Assembly: GCA_031273725.1 (NCBI GenBank)
Contig: JAISRG010000024.1
Span: 1 to 9,719 of the forward strand
Reading direction: 5' to 3'
DNA from: Puniceicoccales bacterium
Lineage (GTDB): Bacteria > Verrucomicrobiota > Verrucomicrobiia > Opitutales > JAIRKQ01
Length of the DNA stretch: 9,719 bases
Shown: positions 7,113 to 9,719 of the stretch, piece by piece
Numbering within the stretch: the stretch's first letter is position 1
Layout: each line of letters opens with the position of its first letter
Notes under the pieces: generated by a model
The model's database searches: none
The model's input: the letters and a program-made list of their open reading frames with translations, nothing else
What the model was told of the DNA's origin: nothing
Translations under genes and position numbers: made by a program

Positions 7113-9290
7113 GTGACCGAGGCAAAAGAATCGAAACCAACCGTAACGGGCATACTCGAGAGGGTTATTTTTCGAAATGATGCCAATTTCTATAGTATCA
7201 TCGAGGTAAAAGAAACGAAATCCGGTGCCAAGGTCACGGCGTGTGGAATTTTACCTGGCGTTCAACCCGGGGAAACCTTGGAAATGACGGGAAATTGGAC
7301 AGTCCATGAAAAACATGGGGAGCAGTTCAATGTGGAACATTTTGAGTCCAAATTACCTTCCGATGTCAAAGGTATTTGGCGTTATCTGGGAAGTGGTCTA
7401 ATCGAGGGAATTGGAAAAATCTATTCGAAAAAAATTGTAGATCATTTTGGGGCAGACACCTTTAATATTTTATCAAACGAATCCGTAAGGTTGTTGGAAG
7501 TCGAAGGAATTGGGAAACAGCGTGCGGCAAAGATAAAAGAAGCCTGGGATTCCCAGTTTGCCATACGGGACATCATGATTTTTTTGCAGACCTACGATGT
7601 GACCAATGCGCTGTGCATTAAATTGTATGAAAAATATGGCACTGCCGCCCGGACAATTCTGGAGACTGACCCATACCGCGTTGCGCAGGAAGTGCAGGGT
7701 GTGGGCTTTAAAACGGCCGATAAAATTGCAAAAAACTTGGGCATCCCATCCACGCATAACTCCCGCATCGATGCCGGGATCATGCATATTCTATCGCTGG
7801 CTGAAGATGATGGCCACACCTGTATCCATCGCCAACGGTTACTAAAATCAGCACAGATTTTGTTGGAATTATCGCCCAACAGAATAGATGAACGCGTTGA
7901 AAAGCTGATCGCTTTTGGCAGATTATGTATGATTTCCGATGAAATTGTACAAAAATCATCGCTAAAAAATACGGAAGATGTCATAGCAAGATGCCTGCAA
8001 AATATACTTTTCGATAAAAGTTCGACGTTGCCGGATATCTGGACAGAAAAAGCGATCGATTGGGTGCAAAAGCGTGAAAGCTTAGCGTTTGCGCCGGAGC
8101 AAATTGCTGCCATCGAAGCCGCATTAACCAACAAAATATCGATTTTGACCGGAGGGCCCGGGACGGGAAAAACAACCATCCTTCGCTCGCTCGTAACAAT
8201 ACTTTCCGCCAAAAAGGCAAACATTGTCCTCTGCGCCCCCACGGGACGTGCTGCCCAAAAAATTTCCGAAACCACCGGAAAGCCTGCCAAAACAATTCAC
8301 AGATTGCTGCAATATAAGCCCGGCGAACGCACATTTTTGCACGATGAATCCATGCCGCTCAAGTTGGATTTTATAGTAGTAGATGAGGTTAGCATGGTTG
8401 ATGTCTTTCTCGCTGCGTCACTGTTTAGGGCACTTCCAACCACTGCCCATGTCTTGCTTGTCGGCGACATCGACCAATTGCCTTCCGTGGGACCTGGGAA
8501 TGTACTGGGAGATATCATAAAATCTGGAAAATTCCATGTTACGCGGCTGAATAGAATCTTTCGCCAGGAAGCTTGCAGTGAAATCGTTTCCGTGGCACAC
8601 AATATCATCCATGCGGTCGAAGATTGTCCAGAAGTAATGTATTCCTTCGGCGATATTAACCCATGCCGCGACTTTCATTTCATAAATGCTGAGACCCCGG
8701 AAGTCTGTTTGGAAAAGATAACACTTCTATGCCAAAAATATTTACCAATGTGGTATAATGTTGACCCAATCAACGATGTGCAAATTTTAGTCCCCGTACA
8801 CCAGGGAATAATCGGAACAGAAAATTTGAACATCACTTTGCAAAATATCTTCATCCCAAGGGAATATGGCGTCCCCTGGACACAATTTAGGATCATGGAC
8901 AAAATTATTCAAATAAGAAATAATTACGAAAAGAATATTTTCAACGGAGACCTCGGCAATATAACCCATTTAAACGATGATGATCACACGGCAACGGCAA
9001 AATTCGGAGATGAAGTTGTGGCCCTAAACAAAGGAAACCTGTCGGATATCCATTTAGCCTATGCCATAAGCATTCACAAATCGCAGGGCAGTGAATTTCC
9101 CATCGTAATAATTGCACTGCTAAAACAACATTACATAATGTTACAGCGAAACCTTTTATATACCGCCATTACACGCGGGAAAAATAAGGTGTTCCTCGTT
9201 GGAGATCCCAGGGCATACTCCATAGCGATTCAAAATAAGGAAAGAACAAAGCGATTGACTGGGTTATACCTTACTCACTTACAAAATTAG
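7113..9290 (+). CDS. recD2: ATP-dependent RecD2-type DNA helicase
   Basis: RecD2 is a 5'-3' superfamily 1B helicase used in DNA repair and replication outside the RecBCD complex. The 725-residue length is normal. The N-terminal beta domain (about residues 9-80, VTGILERVIFRNDANFYS) is followed by helix-hairpin-helix repeats (about 95-205: LIEGIGKIYSKKI, LEVEGIGKQRAAKI, VQGVGFKTADKIA). Walker A is GGPGTGKTT (347-355, K353), and motif Ia is CAPTGRAAQKISE with TIHRLL. Walker B is D424-E-V-S-M-V-D. Motif III is GDIDQLPSVGPG (451 on) and motif IV LNRIFRQE (479 on). Motif V is SIHKSQGSEF (653-662) and motif VI YTAITRG with R688. All catalytic residues are present and there are no lesions. There is no RecB or RecC in the window, and the N-terminal extension marks RecD2, not RecD. 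It is on the same strand as hldD, 212 bases downstream. Confidence 0.96.
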   Translation: MTEAKESKPTVTGILERVIFRNDANFYSIIEVKETKSGAKVTACGILPGVQPGETLEMTGNWTVHEKHGEQFNVEHFESKLPSDVKGIWRYLGSGLIEGIGKIYSKKIVDHFGADTFNILSNESVRLLEVEGIGKQRAAKIKEAWDSQFAIRDIMIFLQTYDVTNALCIKLYEKYGTAARTILETDPYRVAQEVQGVGFKTADKIAKNLGIPSTHNSRIDAGIMHILSLAEDDGHTCIHRQRLLKSAQILLELSPNRIDERVEKLIAFGRLCMISDEIVQKSSLKNTEDVIARCLQNILFDKSSTLPDIWTEKAIDWVQKRESLAFAPEQIAAIEAALTNKISILTGGPGTGKTTILRSLVTILSAKKANIVLCAPTGRAAQKISETTGKPAKTIHRLLQYKPGERTFLHDESMPLKLDFIVVDEVSMVDVFLAASLFRALPTTAHVLLVGDIDQLPSVGPGNVLGDIIKSGKFHVTRLNRIFRQEACSEIVSVAHNIIHAVEDCPEVMYSFGDINPCRDFHFINAETPEVCLEKITLLCQKYLPMWYNVDPINDVQILVPVHQGIIGTENLNITLQNIFIPREYGVPWTQFRIMDKIIQIRNNYEKNIFNGDLGNITHLNDDDHTATAKFGDEVVALNKGNLSDIHLAYAISIHKSQGSEFPIVIIALLKQHYIMLQRNLLYTAITRGKNKVFLVGDPRAYSIAIQNKERTKRLTGLYLTHLQN

Positions 9291-9388
9291 ATGGAAGAGA
9301 AAATTTCCGTAGATTGGTCGCTGAAATGGTAATATGGCGGCCATTCAGAGTTTGAGAAAGCCGTGGAGGACTGGATTATAGTGTACTA
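9291..9388 (+). pseudogene. Short broken ORF directly after recD2
   Basis: ATG 9291 follows the recD2 stop without a gap. The frame reads MEEKISVDWSLKW, stop (9330-9332), then YGGHSEFEKAVEDWIIVY and a stop at 9386-9388, where the minus-strand IS630 remnant ends. It may be the head of a gene once co-translated with recD2, hit by a nonsense mutation and truncated by the insertion. I do not recognise a family, and it is short enough to be chance. Confidence 0.25.
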
Positions 9389-9629
9389 GATAGAGATAGT
9401 CCCATAATTAAGATTGAGAGCGAAAGAAAGTCTGTCATAAAAATTGGCAACATGACGCCAAAGATAGGAGAGTTTATTTGAGCCAAGCCCAGTAGTGCTC
9501 GATGGAGTTGAGGTCCGGCGAATAGGGAGGCAGATAGAGCAGTTGACAACCGACATTTCCGCTTCTTTCTCCGATGACTTTAATTTCTTTTCCGGCCAAG
9601 CATATTACTTGATATCTTAGTAATTTTTC
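9386..9629 (-). pseudogene. IS630-family transposase, C-terminal remnant with frameshift
   Basis: The diagnostic catalytic segment CQLLYLPPYSPDLNSIEHYWAWLK reads from about 9548 down to 9477, with the final catalytic Glu in SPDLNSIE. A TAA (9476-9474) follows directly. One frame over, the family C-terminus continues as KLSYLWRHVANFYDRLSFAL to a TAG at 9388-9386, so a single-base change split the gene. Upstream the frame is open only to the TAG at 9632-9630. The stretch 9549-9629 does not show the usual DNA-H aspartate motif, so the N-terminal two thirds is missing or diverged. With Glu as last catalytic residue and no close likeness to the left-edge transposase, it is a different element in the opposite orientation. 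Confidence 0.78.
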
Positions 9630-9634
9630 CTAGG

Positions 9635-9660
9635 GCCTGGTTTTTCAGGCTTTCACCTGA
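9635..9660. repeat. Overlapping inverted repeats (two mutually exclusive hairpins)
   Basis: GCCTG (9635-9639) can pair with CAGGC (9646-9650) across GTTTTT. TCAGG (9645-9649) can instead pair with CCTGA (9656-9660) across CTTTCA. A T-rich run follows at about 9663-9678. It might be an element end or a weak terminator; no function is shown. The remaining bases to 9719 are AT-rich with no gene seen. Confidence 0.3.
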
Positions 9661-9719
9661 GATTTTTTCTTTTTTTGTCTCCTCAATTTCGTCATTCGCG
9701 TGAAAATTTTTTTTAATTT

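Noticed and set aside
7592..8290. Long minus-strand ORFs within recD2
   Set aside because: Shadows of the intact recD2 frame, with no family features.

Overview
The window looks like a piece of a low-GC bacterial chromosome that is losing genes. Three ordinary housekeeping genes are intact: nrdR, hldD and recD2. Around them lie at least three broken genes (a deoA-type pyrimidine-nucleoside phosphorylase, an oppA-type peptide-binding lipoprotein, and the N-terminal part of a probable secretin) and two different IS630/Tc1/mariner-type transposase genes. This is typical of a recently host-restricted symbiont or intracellular bacterium. The forms of HldD and of the secretin fragment remind me of Verrucomicrobiota (Opitutia/Puniceicoccales-like), but that assignment rests on recalled family resemblance and not on a search. 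HldD implies a Gram-negative envelope with heptose-containing LPS.

Layout. Bases 1-767: 3' part of a mariner-like transposase gene (+ strand, D/D34/D triad), cut by the window edge and frameshifted in its last residues. Bases 765-1130 (-): secretin-like N-terminal fragment ending at the transposon. Bases 1131-1953: mostly unexplained DNA, with one interrupted orphan reading frame on + (1448-1897). Bases 1954-3556 (-): oppA pseudogene. Bases 3560-4940 (-): deoA pseudogene, three bases upstream of oppA, so the two were once co-transcribed. Bases 4991-5056 (-): tiny ORF with a good ribosome-binding site. Bases 5166-5627 (-): intact nrdR. Bases 5628-5886: divergent intergenic region. Bases 5887-6900 (+): intact hldD. 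Bases 6901-7112: spacer with a weak terminator-like hairpin and a 35-codon ORF that abuts recD2. Bases 7113-9290 (+): intact recD2. Bases 9291-9385: start of a small broken ORF. Bases 9386-9629 (-): 3' remnant of a second, different IS630 transposase. Bases 9630-9719: AT-rich DNA with overlapping inverted repeats.

Functionally, genome-maintenance and cell-envelope functions are retained: DNA repair helicase, control of dNTP synthesis and LPS heptose. Nutrient uptake (oligopeptides), nucleoside salvage and a surface secretin are decaying. Nonsense codons of all three kinds, single-base frameshifts and in-frame compensating indels are all present, so the decay is mutational and not a sign of stop-codon reassignment. 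I see no tRNA, rRNA or CRISPR array, and no convincing undescribed multi-gene system. The most unexplained items are the orphan ORF at 1448-1897 and the mariner-type transposase.
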